This document shows, piece by piece, positions 32,583 through 44,065 of a stretch of 64,000 nucleotides of DNA. The notes beneath the pieces are model-generated. The model had not been told where the DNA came from. It saw only the letters and a list, made by a program, of their open reading frames with translations, and ran no database searches. Within the stretch, counting starts at the first letter, position 1; every line of letters starts with the position of its first letter. Origin of the DNA: Liolophura sinensis. Lineage: Eukaryota > Mollusca > Polyplacophora > Chitonida > Chitonidae. The DNA lies in NCBI RefSeq assembly GCF_032854445.1, contig NC_088297.1, positions 1,278,639 to 1,342,638 of the forward strand. The letters are read 5' to 3'. The position numbers and the translations under genes were made by a program.

Positions 32583-33495
32583 AGCAAAATACTAACCAGA
32601 TACGCGCGCCCATCTCAACTTTACACATCTTAACCTTATCAACAAGGACAATTCAATATACATCTCGCTAGGTTTACATCCTTTATCCAAATAAAACAGA
32701 AATACCCATCCAACCGATTCCATAGCTGATGAGTATTAACACATGAAGCATCCAATCCCACTAGTAGTTTCCTTAATGGTAGACAACAATTTTTTTAACA
32801 AATATGACACAACAACAACTTGCACAGGTTGTCCACAATCACAGCCGGTGGCAAGTAAAACCTGTAAACCAAAGTATCATTCTACAATAAAAGCACGAAG
32901 TTACAGCAAACAGTCAGAACATCTAAACAGCTCGATCATCGACGTAATACAAGATTAACTCGAATCTTTCATGGTTTTGAAACAATACACAAATCATTAC
33001 TCTTACATGTATTAAGGTTGATTGAAGCTGCACCATGCAATCACATACAAGCGTTTCGGTTCATTCACACTGGACGTAACAATAACAACAACCACAACCA
33101 TTAAGCGCAAATGTATTAAGGGGCAGGTCCGCCACACGCTGCTCAAAGATGATAGATACAATGCAGAGTATTTCTGTGTTTCCGACAGTGAAGTTGTAGA
33201 TGAAGCTCTTCTCGAGGAAATGTCACGTTAACATGTCTTATTGTTTCTGTCAACATATTTTATTCTATGGTAAACTTAAATTTTCAAAGAACATTTTTTC
33301 TTACCAACGTTCATATAACGCTTGACCCTCACCGTTGATAGATAGGGAAAATTTTCTTCTTCAAACTGTATCAGCCGCAGTTCATCATGCTTTGTCGGAT
33401 CACAATCTTATCTAAGAATGTCTATAACATTCATGTCTGTCATCGAGTATCACGTGATAAAAAGTATAAGATTATCACATTTGTACATTTTTTTT
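32583..33495. other. Spacer, nothing recognised
   Basis: Contains CAACAACAA-rich patches. No convincing exon was found; the 69-codon frame at 33022-33231 has no known motif. Confidence 0.35.
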
Positions 33496-33499
33496 ATTT

Positions 33500-33625
33500 A
33501 TTTATTGTGTAAAGCCATACTTGAATTTTTCATTGGTGACTTTTATTGCTGGAGGAAACTGGAATGCCCGGGGTAAACCACCGACCTTTGGCAAGTTACT
33601 GCCGAACTTTCTCACGTGTGATATA
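33500..33625 (-). repeat. SINE family C fragment
   Basis: 'ggaggaaactggaatgcccg', 'gtaaaccaccgacctttgg', 'caagttactgccgaactttc'. This core resembles the unit of the 69-bp satellite at 21.4-22.8 kb. Confidence 0.65.
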
Positions 33626-34422
33626 CATGCAGACATGCGAGCTACTTTGGTGAAAGACAACTGGTTTTTCACGAACGTTAGTGTGCGGATATGCCTAAAG
33701 AATCGTTGTCGATCGCTTAGGCTATTGTTCCTTAGGCCCCCACAAGCAGATGGAGCGCAAGAGTAGATACGCCTTTTCTGTGATTTCCTAAAGCGCATGG
33801 CATAATGGACAGTCACGTGATCGTCACAGGCGCTCAACCTACTGGAATAGCTCGATCTAAAGACACAATATACACTTCTACGCAAACGGGAGCATGTGTA
33901 GAAAGGCATTTAAATCTCACGTTTTCATACTGTTAGTGCTGCCTCATTTTTAAATATTTTTGTTGCCATCACATGTGTAATCAGACGATTTCGTTTGTGA
34001 AAACGTTTCGCGATGTCAGTGAAAGAAAAAAAATGAAACTGTATCGCCAAAGCTTCGGCCCCGTTTGTCATGGATCACAGATATAACACGATAGTACACA
34101 AGAGTTGCCTCCCTTTTTCTAGGTAACAAACATCGAGTAAACTTCATCAGTATAAGCAAAACTTTCATGTTACTTAGAGGTAATAAAAAGTATTCCGAAC
34201 CAGTGAGATTTTGGGCATGCGTGGAGTTTCAATTTCCCTCAGCTGGAGCTTGTCCACTTTCGTGTTTGCAGGTTTTGCTCTTTGGGGCGTATTTGCCACC
34301 CGGCGAGGTTAAAAAAAGGTAGTATATACGATGAAAAAAATCATCACTCCTGGGTAATAGTTATCTGGGTGTTATCGTCAAAGCCACCACATTGTCATCA
34401 CAATAAAAGGCCTCCCGCGCCA
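33626..34422. other. Region downstream of the FAM167-like gene (3' side on the minus strand)
   Basis: Probably includes the 3' UTR of the minus-strand gene ending at 34423. No other gene was recognised. Confidence 0.4.
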
Positions 34423-34683
34423 TTAACACGTGGAGAATCTCCTGGCATTGAGGTTTAGTCGGGTAACTCCCAAATGTTTCAGTGGGTTGTTGTTGTACAC
34501 GAGCTCGTCCATAGGCATGTCGCACAGCTCGGAGAGCTGGTTGAATTCTTCGTAATCCGCCTGGACGTCGTCAAGTAGTTCCTCGTGCTCTTGTTGGCCT
34601 TTCTGCAGTTTAAACTGGTGAATGTCTTTGCGGAGGGATAACAATCGACAAGCGAGTAGTTTGTCCTGAGACCTCATATCCAT
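34423..34683 (-). CDS. FAM167: FAM167-family protein, last coding exon
   Basis: Encodes 86 residues plus stop TAA. A consensus acceptor (…ttttacag) ends at 34684 and the exon starts in phase 0. It carries the family hallmarks. First is 'MRSQDKLLACRLLSLRKDIHQ', a coiled-coil start resembling the '(M)RSQD..LARQLM.LR.DI' region of vertebrate FAM167A/B. Last is the C-terminal 'LKHLGVTRLNLNARRFSTC', matching the 'LK.IGVTKMN.NSRRFSLC' end I know for that family. Joined to the upstream exon at 41623-41976 the protein is 204 residues, close to FAM167A (about 214). The family is poorly characterised; vertebrate FAM167A has been linked to autoimmunity loci and NF-kB signalling. Which paralogue this corresponds to cannot be said. 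Confidence 0.85.
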   Translation of the reverse strand: MDMRSQDKLLACRLLSLRKDIHQFKLQKGQQEHEELLDDVQADYEEFNQLSELCDMPMDELVYNNNPLKHLGVTRLNLNARRFSTC

Positions 34684-35329
34684 CTGTAAAATAAGATACA
34701 AAACATAGTAGATACATATAAATAAATGATAGGATAATTTGATGCAAGTCATATACTGTTTATTATACTTCTTTGACTCAGTTCGGCGTGCTTCATGCGG
34801 TATGAGGCGTTAGGTTAACATCTTGCAGATTGGGTTCATGGAAATAAACAAACACTGAGCCGTGTGCTGTGCGAGCAATCCGCAAGAAATGGGCTGCAGA
34901 AGGCAATATAATATGAATTAGGTGTGATTTGATGCACAAATAGTTTGGGAGAAAAAAAAGTTCATAACAGTATTATATTTTAAAGGGTTACAGAATCGAT
35001 TTTATTTGGGTGGTGTGAGACAAGTGAAGAACATGCCTTGCCTGAGCCGAAGTTTAGGTTCGGCACATTTATCCAAGAGTGACCAAGACAACAAGATTTA
35101 ACCCAGAAAACCATATCTCAAATGAGCTAATCAGCCTCCATTCTGTATCCCTTTGTCCTAAACGTACTCCACATATTATGCCTGTATCGACAGCAACGGC
35201 ACTGCGTAGTGGACAAGACAAAATGCACTTTATACATATAATTATAAGGCAGACAATATTAGAACAAGTGGTACATTCAATGTCATTACTGTAAATGCTA
35301 TTATATCTATCATTTATAAACATACAGGG

Positions 35330-35590
35330 GCCTCTGTTGCTCAGTTGGTTAGCGCGCTAGCGCAGCGTAATGACCCAGGAGTCTCTCACCAATGCGGTCG
35401 CTGTGAGTTCAAGTCCAGCTCATTCTGGCTTCCTCTCCGGCCGTACGTGGGAAGGCCTGGCAAAAGCCTGCGGATGGTCGTGGGTTTCCCCCGGGCTGTT
35501 CCCCGTTTCCACCCACTATAATGCTGTCCGCCGTCGTATAAGTGAAATATTCTTGAGTACGGCGTAAAACACCAATCAAATATATAAATA
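35330..35590 (+). repeat. SINE family A, full length
   Basis: Best example of the head in the window: 'tgctcagttggttagcgcgc' (A box), 'gagttcaagtccagctc' (B box), the body and an A-rich tail. Confidence 0.92.
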
Positions 35591-35715
35591 AATATAATCA
35601 TACACAATTTTTTTGGCACATCACATACTTAACTAGTCAATGCTGTTACCTTCAGAATCTGAATGATACTTTCTCTAATTAATTTTTTTGCTTCTGGATA
35701 TCTATTTTTCATTAT

Positions 35716-35768
35716 TTTCTTTGATTTTTTACGCCGTACTCAAAAATATTTCACTTGTACGAGGGCGG
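35716..35768 (-). repeat. SINE family A tail fused to a minisatellite
   Basis: 'ttttttacgccgtactcaaa' through 'gtacgagggcggacagcc', where it stops and the 52-bp array begins. Confidence 0.7.
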
Positions 35769-36190
35769 ACAGCCACGAGGGGCTACATAGAAGTATACAG
35801 TTCACGCCTATCAGTTACCAGTACACACGAGGAGTTACATAGAAAAATGTATTTCACTTCTTTCAGTTACTAGTACACAGGAGAGGCTACATTTAAATAT
35901 GTAGTTCGCGTCTTTCAGTTTCCAGTGCACACGACAGGCTACATATAAATTTGTAGTGCATGTAGTTCATGTCTTTCAGTTACCAGTGCACACGAGGGGC
36001 TACATATCAATATGTAGTTTATGTCTTTGGGTTACAAGTACACACGAGGGGCTACATATCAATGTGTAGTTCGGGTCTTTCAGTTACCAGTGCACATGAG
36101 AGGTTGCATATGAGTATGTAGTTTATGTCTTTCGGCTACCAGTACACACGATGGGCTACATATCAATATGTAGTTCACGTATATGGCCAA
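35764..36190. repeat. 52-bp minisatellite with palindromic core, about 8 units
   Basis: Units read 'cacacgaggggctacatat', 'caatatgtagtt', 'cacgtctttcagttaccagt'. Landmarks at 35991, 36043 and 36095 are 52 bp apart. Each well-preserved unit contains the self-complementary 'ctacatatcaatatgtag'. Confidence 0.88.
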
Positions 36191-36365
36191 TGAATCACCA
36201 AAATAAAGGTAAAAGCAATAAATGTTTAACTTTATAAAAGATTATCTATTAGAGATGCTGTTCATTTGTTTAATGTATTTATTTATTTTATGTAGTTTTT
36301 AACACCAATGCACAATAGCTGTATATACAGATGCAATTTTTTTATTTTTTTTTTACTTTTTACTT

Positions 36366-36450
36366 ATTTATTTATTTATTGATTGGTGTTTTACTCCGTA
36401 CTCAAGAACATTTCACTTATGGGACGGTGGCCGGCAGTGTGGTGGGAGGA
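36366..36450 (-). repeat. SINE family A tail fused to a minisatellite
   Basis: 'gattggtgttttactccgta' through 'ggtgggaggaagcc', abruptly followed by the 29-bp array. Confidence 0.75.
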
Positions 36451-36890
36451 AGCCTGTATACATGTATACACAAAAACTGTAAAGATATACACATGCATAC
36501 ACGACAGCTGTACATATACACATGTATACATAACTGCTGTCCATGTACACATTTATACATAACATCTGTACATATGCACATGTATACACAATAGCTGTAC
36601 ATATACACATTTATACATGACAGCTGTCCATGTACACATGTATACACAACATCTGTACATATGCACATGTATACACAATAGCTGTACATATACACATGTA
36701 TACATAACTGCTGTCCATTTACACATTTATACACAACATCCGTACATATGCACATGTATACACAATAGCTGTACATATACACATTTATACATGACTGCTG
36801 TCCATGTACACATGTACACACAACATCTGTACATACACACATGTATGCACAACATCTGTACACATAAACACATGCATGCACAATCTCCAT
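36451..36890. repeat. 29-bp minisatellite with 87-bp trimer order
   Basis: Three 29-bp variants alternate ('catctgtacatatgcaca...', 'tagctgtacatatacaca...', 'c[at]gctgtccatgtacaca...'). The 'catctg/catccg' landmark recurs at 36563, 36650 and 36737, exactly 87 bp apart. Long open frames on both strands (up to 182 codons) follow from 87 being a multiple of three. Confidence 0.9.
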
Positions 36891-39884
36891 GCGATATAGG
36901 TCGTTCCGTCGTGCACTGCGGTTGTTGGAGCCAACCGCACAAAGATCAGGAGGTACGAGACACATGCGCCCTGTCTGAAAAGTGTATTAGTACATGTATG
37001 TACATGCATAATAACGGCTGTATTGCGGATAAAAAAAAATTACAAGTCTATTTACACTTGCCACTTTGTAGTCAGGAAGGATGTGATGATATTAGCTTTT
37101 AAAAAACACCTTACAACGAACCAGGGTATAAAAAGCTTTAGACGTTTGTAAAATAAATTCTGGTTTTGGAAATATGCATTCCGTTAAGTATATAGGTCTG
37201 TAATCACTTTGCTTCGTGCCAGAATCAGTGCGATATCTTCTTTCCTATGCTGTTTTATTAATTTATTTATTTATTTATTTATGCTGCAATATTTCCCTTT
37301 GGACGTGTCAAAATAAAAGAATACAGGCTGGATAATCAAGCCTGAGTCGTGTCAACAGTGTGATAATTGGCAAATGGTCACACGTAACCTGTAAAATTCA
37401 ACCTCTTGCATAAGGTTGTCTTCCAAATTTCTATGTAAGTCTATGCTTAAATGGTAGTAATTTACACAATCGCCTATAACACCATGGTTCTAAGAGGATT
37501 ACGGAACAAAAAGATGTTAACTACAAGTTATTAGACGCCAGAGGTCTAGAATTACTCAAAATCGTCTACTGAGCAATTGTATTTATCTAATGTATGCAAG
37601 ACATCATCCAAACGGTCACGTGAAACATATCTATTGAGGAACATTGATTGTAGGTCTGCGGGTGAGAATTGCTAATGAGAGTAAGCCTAAACAAGCCCTC
37701 GCGCCACGCGCCACGCGCCAAGCGCCACGTGCACGTTCCATATGTCTACCTTGTCAAATGGTAGCAGTGGTGTTAAGCGAGCGTGGAGAACGGCGCATGC
37801 GCTGTAAGCAGTAAGACTACATGTTAACTATGCACTTGTACAATCCAATTACGTGCTGTTTAAAAAGTACACTATGTCATATACACACGTAAGCCTTTGT
37901 TATGTGTTTAGGGTTACAATTTTTTGGCATAAAGGAATATCAACATTTCAAATACCGGTTGCAAATGTTTAAGTACCTTTATTTAGCTGACAAGCTCAAT
38001 CGACTTGATTTAAAATGCTGTTCACATGTCTAGTGCAAACCACTTACACCAACAGGCCTGCAATGAGGTTGTCAAAAAAAAAAAAGAAAAAGAAAAGACC
38101 GTCCCAGTCGTTTTATATAGACGCCATTTAATTCTGGTGGGCATACGACAAATGGAACTCGTAAAGTATTTCTATTGCCTATTCTGTATGATTACATGTC
38201 CATTGGGCTCAACATACACTTAAGAATGGCAATTTACCTGTGTAATCAAGTGAAAAAATGGGCGAAGGAGCAAAATGTGACATGCCCAAAACACGGCGCT
38301 GTGTTTGTAGGCTTTATTCAAAGGAAAGCCGAGTAGTACCTCTGACATCATTTAACTGCCATTGTTGGCGAGCCCTGAACCTGTCCACAGTTCCAAAAGA
38401 TTCAATCAAAACAGAAAAAAAAAGTTTCAGAAAATATTTTTACCCCAAAGGTTCTCAGAGATCATCGAATCAATCTGATACACAGTTGAAGCAAAAGCTG
38501 TTTTTTTTTTTATCAAATAAAAAAACAATACGAACTCTCTATAGAGGGTACAACAGTTGTTCGAGTCAATGGGAAAATGTGTACTGTTTTGGAACAAGGG
38601 GAGATAACTCTATATGGAGATTGACGCGCGTTAGCATAGAAGACACCGCTCTTGCGTTTTTATTATGCGCTGTGATCATTAAACTCAAAGAAAATGGGAC
38701 ACTTTCAAGTGGATCGGGACTGGTTACAAGGATAATAGGTCACGTGAAAGTATATATACTCAAAAAAGGAAAAAAAATACCCACGTATTGAATTTCTGCT
38801 CTTTAAAACGTCTCCGAACCCCTTACCATGACAGTTTATAAGCGACGGATTTCCGCTCTGATACCAACATTGAAAACGATACAGTGTGACTGATGCGCAT
38901 TTTTCTGAAGCGCCTGCCATAAAACTCTTCACACTGGACGAGGGGGTATTCGTAAAAAGATTAAACGCGAGAGCGTCACGCTCATCAGATTAGCTCCATG
39001 GACTCTTGAGGACCTACTAATAAATGAGTCCTTAAATGATGTAGAAGGACAATTGGCGGAATGTCTTTTCTTCTGGGTAGTGAAAAGGCTCGTGCGGATA
39101 ATAAAACAGCCCTCGCGTGAACCTCTCTGTCAGGCCATGTGGCTGTTAGAAAACGCCCTGACCAGGGGGGGGGGGGGGTTGGGGGTCAGGCATCGTGTAG
39201 AACACCCCAGTCTGGACAGTCTCTTGAAAATTTTCGCCAAATGTACATTGGCCTGTACATGCTCTATATTTATTCACACATAAAGCAGAAAGGAAAATGG
39301 CAAATTTCCTTCTAGGTAGAATGTCGATGCAATTACTTGACGTCTTTCAAATATAGCACTGTTAACCACATATTTTCAGCCTAAGCCTGCGATACATTGC
39401 TATTAACATAACTGTACGTCTGTTACTTAATTCTGCTTAGCCCAGTGTGTCAGACGTTAACGTATTTACGCAAACAGTTTGCATAAAACTCTAACTGACC
39501 CGTATTCACGGCAAAGAGAACACTAACGTGAGACATATTTAAGATCAAATAACAATACACAATGCTATATAATACACAATGCTATTATAATAAAATATTA
39601 TATATTGTTCAATTATATATTGTTCAAATTTTTAAGAATTTTGTCAACCTAGCAAAATGGATACTAAAACGACCTATTTCAAGCAAAAAAGGAATGGATG
39701 TAATGTCACTGATACCTTTAAAGCCACAACAGACCACGATAGATTCTTAAGGTTAAAATCCATTTCATTTTGTTTTGGAGTCAAATCAGATCATTTTCTA
39801 GGACAGTGTTTAAAGGTATTTTATCTGATATATACTTCTTTTTAGCGTATTCTTTTACGTTAACAGTAGGCTGTGTTTCAAAGT
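36891..39884. other. Intronic spacer
   Basis: Holds a (TTTA)n run near 37258-37280, a 'cgccacg' cluster at 37698-37730, a G11 run at 39166-39178 followed by 'ttggggg' (possible G-quadruplex), and the motif 'ggggagataactc' near 38597. No supported gene. Confidence 0.4.
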
Positions 39885-40345
39885 TTAGATGTCACCATTT
39901 GCCAACTATCGCACTGTCGTCAACATTTGCCAACTATCACACTGTCGTTACCATTTGCCAACTATAACACTGTCGTCACCATTTGCCACCCATCACACTG
40001 TCATCACCAGTTGCCAACTATCGCACTGTCGTCACCATTTGTCAACTATCACACTGTCGTCACCAGTTGTCAACTATCACACTGTCGTCACCATTTACCA
40101 ACTATCACACTGACGTCACCATTTACCAACTATCACACTGTCGTCACCATTTACCAACTATCACACCATCGTCGCCATTTACCAACTATCACACTGTCGT
40201 TACCATTTACCAACTATCACACTGTCGTTACAATTTACCAACTATTACACCATCGTCACCATTTACCAGCTATCACACTGTCGTCACCATTTACCAACTA
40301 TCACACCATCTTCACCGTATGCCACCTATCACACTGTCGTCGCAG
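39885..40345. repeat. 27-bp minisatellite, about 17 units
   Basis: The unit is about 'ccaactatcacactgtcgtc' plus 'accattt'. The length is a multiple of three, so three overlapping frames stay open; they are not credible genes. Confidence 0.93.
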
Positions 40346-40589
40346 CTGTGGTTTGATTCAGCTTGCCACATTTTTTAATATGACCAACGGGTTAGCCATT
40401 TGTCTTTATACATACAGTACTATATAGTTTCAGTCGCCAAATCCTTTCACAATAAAGAAGAAGAAATCGATCATGGAAACGAGGAAGGGAGTGGGGGCTG
40501 TGCCAGTTGAACTAAATGATTTGTCTGCAGCGCGGTAGGTAAACAGAGTTATCAGCAGGGGCGACTTGATCCATATTCTATTAAAAAAT

Positions 40590-40852
40590 GGGGCCTCCGT
40601 GGCTCAGTTGGTTAGGGCGCTAGCGCAGCGTAATGACCCAGCAGTCTCTCACCAATGCGGTCGCCGTGAGTTCAAGTCCAGCTCATTCTGGCTTCCTGTC
40701 CGGCCGTACGTGGGAAAGTCTGCCACCAACCTGCGGATGGCCGTGGGTTTCCCCAGGGCTGTGCCCGGTTTCCACCCACCATAATGCTGACCGCCGTCGT
40801 ATAAGTGATATATTCTTGAGTACGGCGTAAAAACACCAATCAAATAACTAAA
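40590..40852 (+). mobile_element. Full-length SINE family A with target duplication
   Basis: 'gggcctccgtggctcagttg' head to 'caccaatcaaataacta' tail, flanked by 'tctattaaaaa' at 40577-40587 and 40853-40863. Confidence 0.92.
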
Positions 40853-41159
40853 TCTATTAAAAATTGCCTATAATGTTCTAATCCGAGCTGAAAATCATTA
40901 TAACTTATTTAGATCAGACTAAAGTTAATACCAGGCATGAATGTTGTTGCACCGTTGCAACACTGTGCCGCGGGTTATCACTACGACATTCCTGATTTCA
41001 TTCTGATTTGGTATTTCTCCTCCAACAGCGATTCTTATTCATTAATCAATTCATGGAAATAATTAAACTATCGCGGATAATTAGCACATGGTAAACAGGT
41101 TTCCCTCCTACGAATAGACGATTATATATAACAACATGTCATCAAGTTTTACGGCCTCT

Positions 41160-41243
41160 GCTCCTCACACCTTAACGCTGTCCGTCGTCGCATAAGTGAA
41201 ATATTTTTTGCACGGCCTCAGTAAAAATTAAATCAATAAAAAT
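41160..41243 (+). repeat. SINE family A, 3' fragment
   Basis: 'gctgtccgtcgtcgcataag', 'tgaaatattttttgcacggc', A-rich end. Confidence 0.65.
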
Positions 41244-41365
41244 GTGCAGGCTCTATGGTGTACACGTGCATCTGTTTTAAACCGGAGTTTGTGTGTCAGT
41301 TTTCTCGTTCACTCATATCATACCCTACTCTAAGATCAGTGTTGAATAAGGTTGTTTCGATTTTC

Positions 41366-41555
41366 GGTTGCTTTGAGTTCAAGTCCAGCTCAAGCTGGCT
41401 TCCTCTCCTGCCGTTCCTGCAAAGGTCTTGCAGCAACTTGGGGATGGTCGTGGGTTTCCCCCGGGCTCTGCCCGGTCTCCTCTCACCATAATGCTGGCCT
41501 ACTGTTGAGTACGGCGTAAAATACCAATCAAATAAATAAATAAATAAATAAATCA
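41366..41555 (+). repeat. SINE family A, 5'-truncated
   Basis: Starts at the B-box-like 'gagttcaagtccagctcaag'. The body is complete, with an (AAAT)n tail of about six units. Lies just downstream of the first FAM167-like exon's donor, in the intron. Confidence 0.88.
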
Positions 41556-41622
41556 TGCCTACAATAGAAAATAAATAATATTAGAAACGCTGATGGGGGA
41601 TTTCAAAATGATGCGAGCTTAC

Positions 41623-41976
41623 CAGTTCGTGTCTTAACCATTCCAGAGATTCTTCAATCTTCGTTTTCCTATCTTCGGTAAAATCGTCATTGTCTGTCTC
41701 AGTTTCATGAATGGTAAAAGGACGCCCTGATGATAAAAGGGGTTTCCCCAAATACTGCTCTCGCCAAGCCGTATAACTCGGTCGCCTCGTTTTCAAGTTG
41801 AGCCTCGTCGTGGTTTCAATAAGTTGGTCAAAGTGACTGTCACCGGAAGTTGGGCAAAGACATGTTCTTCCAGGAACGAATGTCAAAACCTCATGTTCTT
41901 CGTCTTTCTTTTCTGTTGAGAAGTCGTCCACTGTTATAGACGGTAGCTCCAGTCGATTGGAATTAGCGTCTCTCAT
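41623..41976 (-). CDS. FAM167: FAM167-family protein, first coding exon
   Basis: 118 codons from ATG at 41976-41974 to the donor 'CTG|gtaagc' (GT at 41622-41621), ending in phase 0. The residues before the junction ('KIEESLEWLRHEL') continue naturally into 'MDMRSQD' of the exon at 34683, reproducing the 'ALxWLRREL-x-RSQD' segment of FAM167 proteins. The N-terminal part is acidic and disorder-like, as in the family, and has no signal peptide. An AG acceptor ('tattgtttccag', about 42000) upstream of the ATG suggests a further non-coding exon. Upstream in-frame residues to 42039 lack an ATG and are probably intron. Confidence 0.8.
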
Positions 41977-42039
41977 GATTCTTATCCCAACCAAGACGCT
42001 GAGCAAGAACTGGAAACAATATCCAAAAATGATCCCCAA

Positions 42040-42585
42040 AAGATTGCCTAAGCGAGTGGTCGTCTTGACAATGGGCGCTTAAGGGTTCCCCAGTGACGTC
42101 ACTGAATATGTGTGGTATTCACATTGATGGGGAATACGTAACAGGAGTAAGTCTGTTTGCGTCATAACGTGTCCACGGCAACCTGGAATTAAATAAAACA
42201 TTACATATATAGACCACAGAGTATACCAATACATGCGGTGACGTCAGACCTGACAACAGGTGCGCTAAAAGGACGGAGGATGTCGCCAGTGAGGACAGAC
42301 ACACAGGGTCTCCTCTAGGTAAACATGTGTCAAAGTTGGCACATTACCACACAGAAGGACAGTAGTGAATAAAATAAATCAATCCGGGCGACAATCACTA
42401 TGTATTCAGATGATGTACAAAAAGGTTACATTGTTGTTGCCACCCATTACGGTCACTCTTCTACATTTGCACAATCCTCTGATCTCATTGTTGATTTGTG
42501 GTACAATAATGACAATAAGCGATCGACGACACTAGTGTTGGCGTTTTAACGTTTGTTGAGGTCCACTTGCCTAGGGTACACATCT
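42040..42585. other. Upstream region of the FAM167-like gene
   Basis: May hold a 5' non-coding exon and promoter of the minus-strand gene; none could be fixed. Confidence 0.35.
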
Positions 42586-42589
42586 GTTG

Positions 42590-42710
42590 GAAAGTTCGTC
42601 AAAAACTTCCCTATTGTCAGAGGTTTACCCCGGGCACTCTGGCTTCCTCCACTCATAAAAGTCACCATGGCAGAAATAAAACATTATTGAGTATGGTGTT
42701 ATATAACGAT
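42590..42710 (+). repeat. SINE family C fragment
   Basis: 'aggtttaccccgggcactct', 'ggcttcctccactcataaaa', 'attattgagtatggtgttat': complement of the motif at 33500-33625. Confidence 0.55.
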
Positions 42711-42733
42711 GAAAACAAAATGTATATTTCTTT

Positions 42734-42764
42734 CCCCCCAAACCCCCCACCCACCCCACCCACA
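42734..42764. repeat. C-rich low-complexity run
   Basis: Runs of C4-C6 separated by A's ('ccccccaaaccccccaccca'); G-quadruplex potential on the minus strand. Confidence 0.6.
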
Positions 42765-42779
42765 TGAAGAAAAAAAAAG

Positions 42780-43795
42780 AATTACATGTACAACCTTCCA
42801 CTTACGCTCCACTGAGAGTGTTGGGTGTTGATATATTTCTGAACTCTTTCAAAATGAATATCCGGGATGATTCACTTTGACATACTGAATAAAAAAGATC
42901 TTAGCAACAAATATGCACTACAGTGATCCCTTGTGCTCAAATAATAAACTGAAGAATTTAGCTTCGTTGCTGAAATCTAAGAAATACCTGAGTTTGAAAG
43001 CGGATATGAGGTAAATACTTGTCACATTACTAACGAGCGTCAAGTATTTGTCCCTTTTCTGGTAACAAAGTGAAACGGTATTTCAGTGTTTTGTCGTGTA
43101 CTTGAATACACTTGAAATTTTCTGGTCGGAAAACTGTATCTTTATGGCTGCGTTTGTAGGGACATGCCGCCGAAAGAAATTCAGAGTTGGTTCAGCCATA
43201 AACACAAGCGAGTGGCATTTGACTCCTAACTAAACCTCATGGGCCTATATTTTCCACAAAATATCAATTAAGAGAATTATAAGGGTAAATCCTTGACCGG
43301 TCTAAACTTTCCGCCCGACGAAATAACATGCAAATGAGGCAGCGCAACGATTCCCGCAATGAAACGTTCGCTCGTGGATCGCACATGTGAACAATACGAT
43401 AGACTGAAACCAAATCAGAAGTTAAGTAAATCAAACACGATCTGCCTTTCTATTGATAATGTTTTATAAAGTACTCGTAATTGCCAATGGCAGAACTGAA
43501 GTTACACGGTAGACCGCATAATTATAACACAGTGCTGTGTCTGACATTTCAAGTTCACCGAAGATCTCCCGTCGTCTAAACAACAAGTGGTGGTAACTGA
43601 CTTTTAAAAAAATCAGACTTTCTAAATACAGCAATTTGAATTAGTTGATGTATGAAAGGAAACACCTGATAAAATTAAACATTCGGTCGCTCACTCAGAT
43701 TGTCAACAGACATCTGGAAGTCACAACTTTATGTAGATGAGGCCTAAAACAGCAGCACATTTTTTTCGACTTCTGCGGTATGTCTCATTAACAGT
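42780..43795. other. Spacer, nothing recognised
   Basis: No repeat family or coding motif was identified in this kilobase. Confidence 0.35.
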
Positions 43796-43796
43796 G

Positions 43797-44065
43797 ATAG
43801 GGCCTTCGTGGCTGAGTCATTAGTGTACTAACATAGCACAAGGAATATTTCACCAACACAGCCTCTTAAAGTTCTACTCCAGCTCATGTTTGCGCCTCTC
43901 CGGTTAAAGGTGGGAAAGCCTGCCAGCAACATGCGGATAGTCGTAGGTTTCCCCTGGGCTCTGCTTGGTTTCTTCCCACGATAATGCTGGCTGCCGTGGA
44001 ATAAGTGATATATTTATAAGCGCAGCGTAATAAAAACCAATCAAATCAATAAATAAACCAGTAAA
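43797..44065 (+). repeat. SINE family A, diverged full length
   Basis: Head 'agggccttcgtggctgagtc', body 'gcctgccagcaacatgcgga', tail 'aaaaaccaatcaaatcaata'. Confidence 0.82.

Larger units (their letters stand above)
34684..41622 (-). other. 6.9-kb intron of the FAM167-like gene
   Basis: Bounded by GT at 41622-41621 and AG at 34685-34684 on the minus strand. It contains family-A SINEs, three minisatellites (52-, 29/87- and 27-bp units) and AT-rich spacer. The 177-codon plus-strand frame at 38258-38791 lacks any recognised motif. Confidence 0.75.

Noticed and set aside
36417-36965. 182-codon Cys/Tyr-rich minus-strand frame
   Set aside because: Lies on the 29/87-bp minisatellite and a SINE fragment; the complementary strand is equally open.
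38258-38791. 177-codon plus-strand frame
   Set aside because: Inside the FAM167-like intron, lysine/serine-rich with poly-A/T-encoded runs, no recognised domain and no splice or promoter support.
39873-40427. 184-codon frame and two overlapping frames rich in Ser, His and Thr
   Set aside because: Product of a 27-bp tandem repeat whose length is a multiple of three; all three frames stay open and none has domain features.
40590-40700. tRNA gene (A and B boxes present)
   Set aside because: The head belongs to a dispersed SINE with body, A-rich tail and target duplication; it does not fold into a complete cloverleaf with normal arm lengths.
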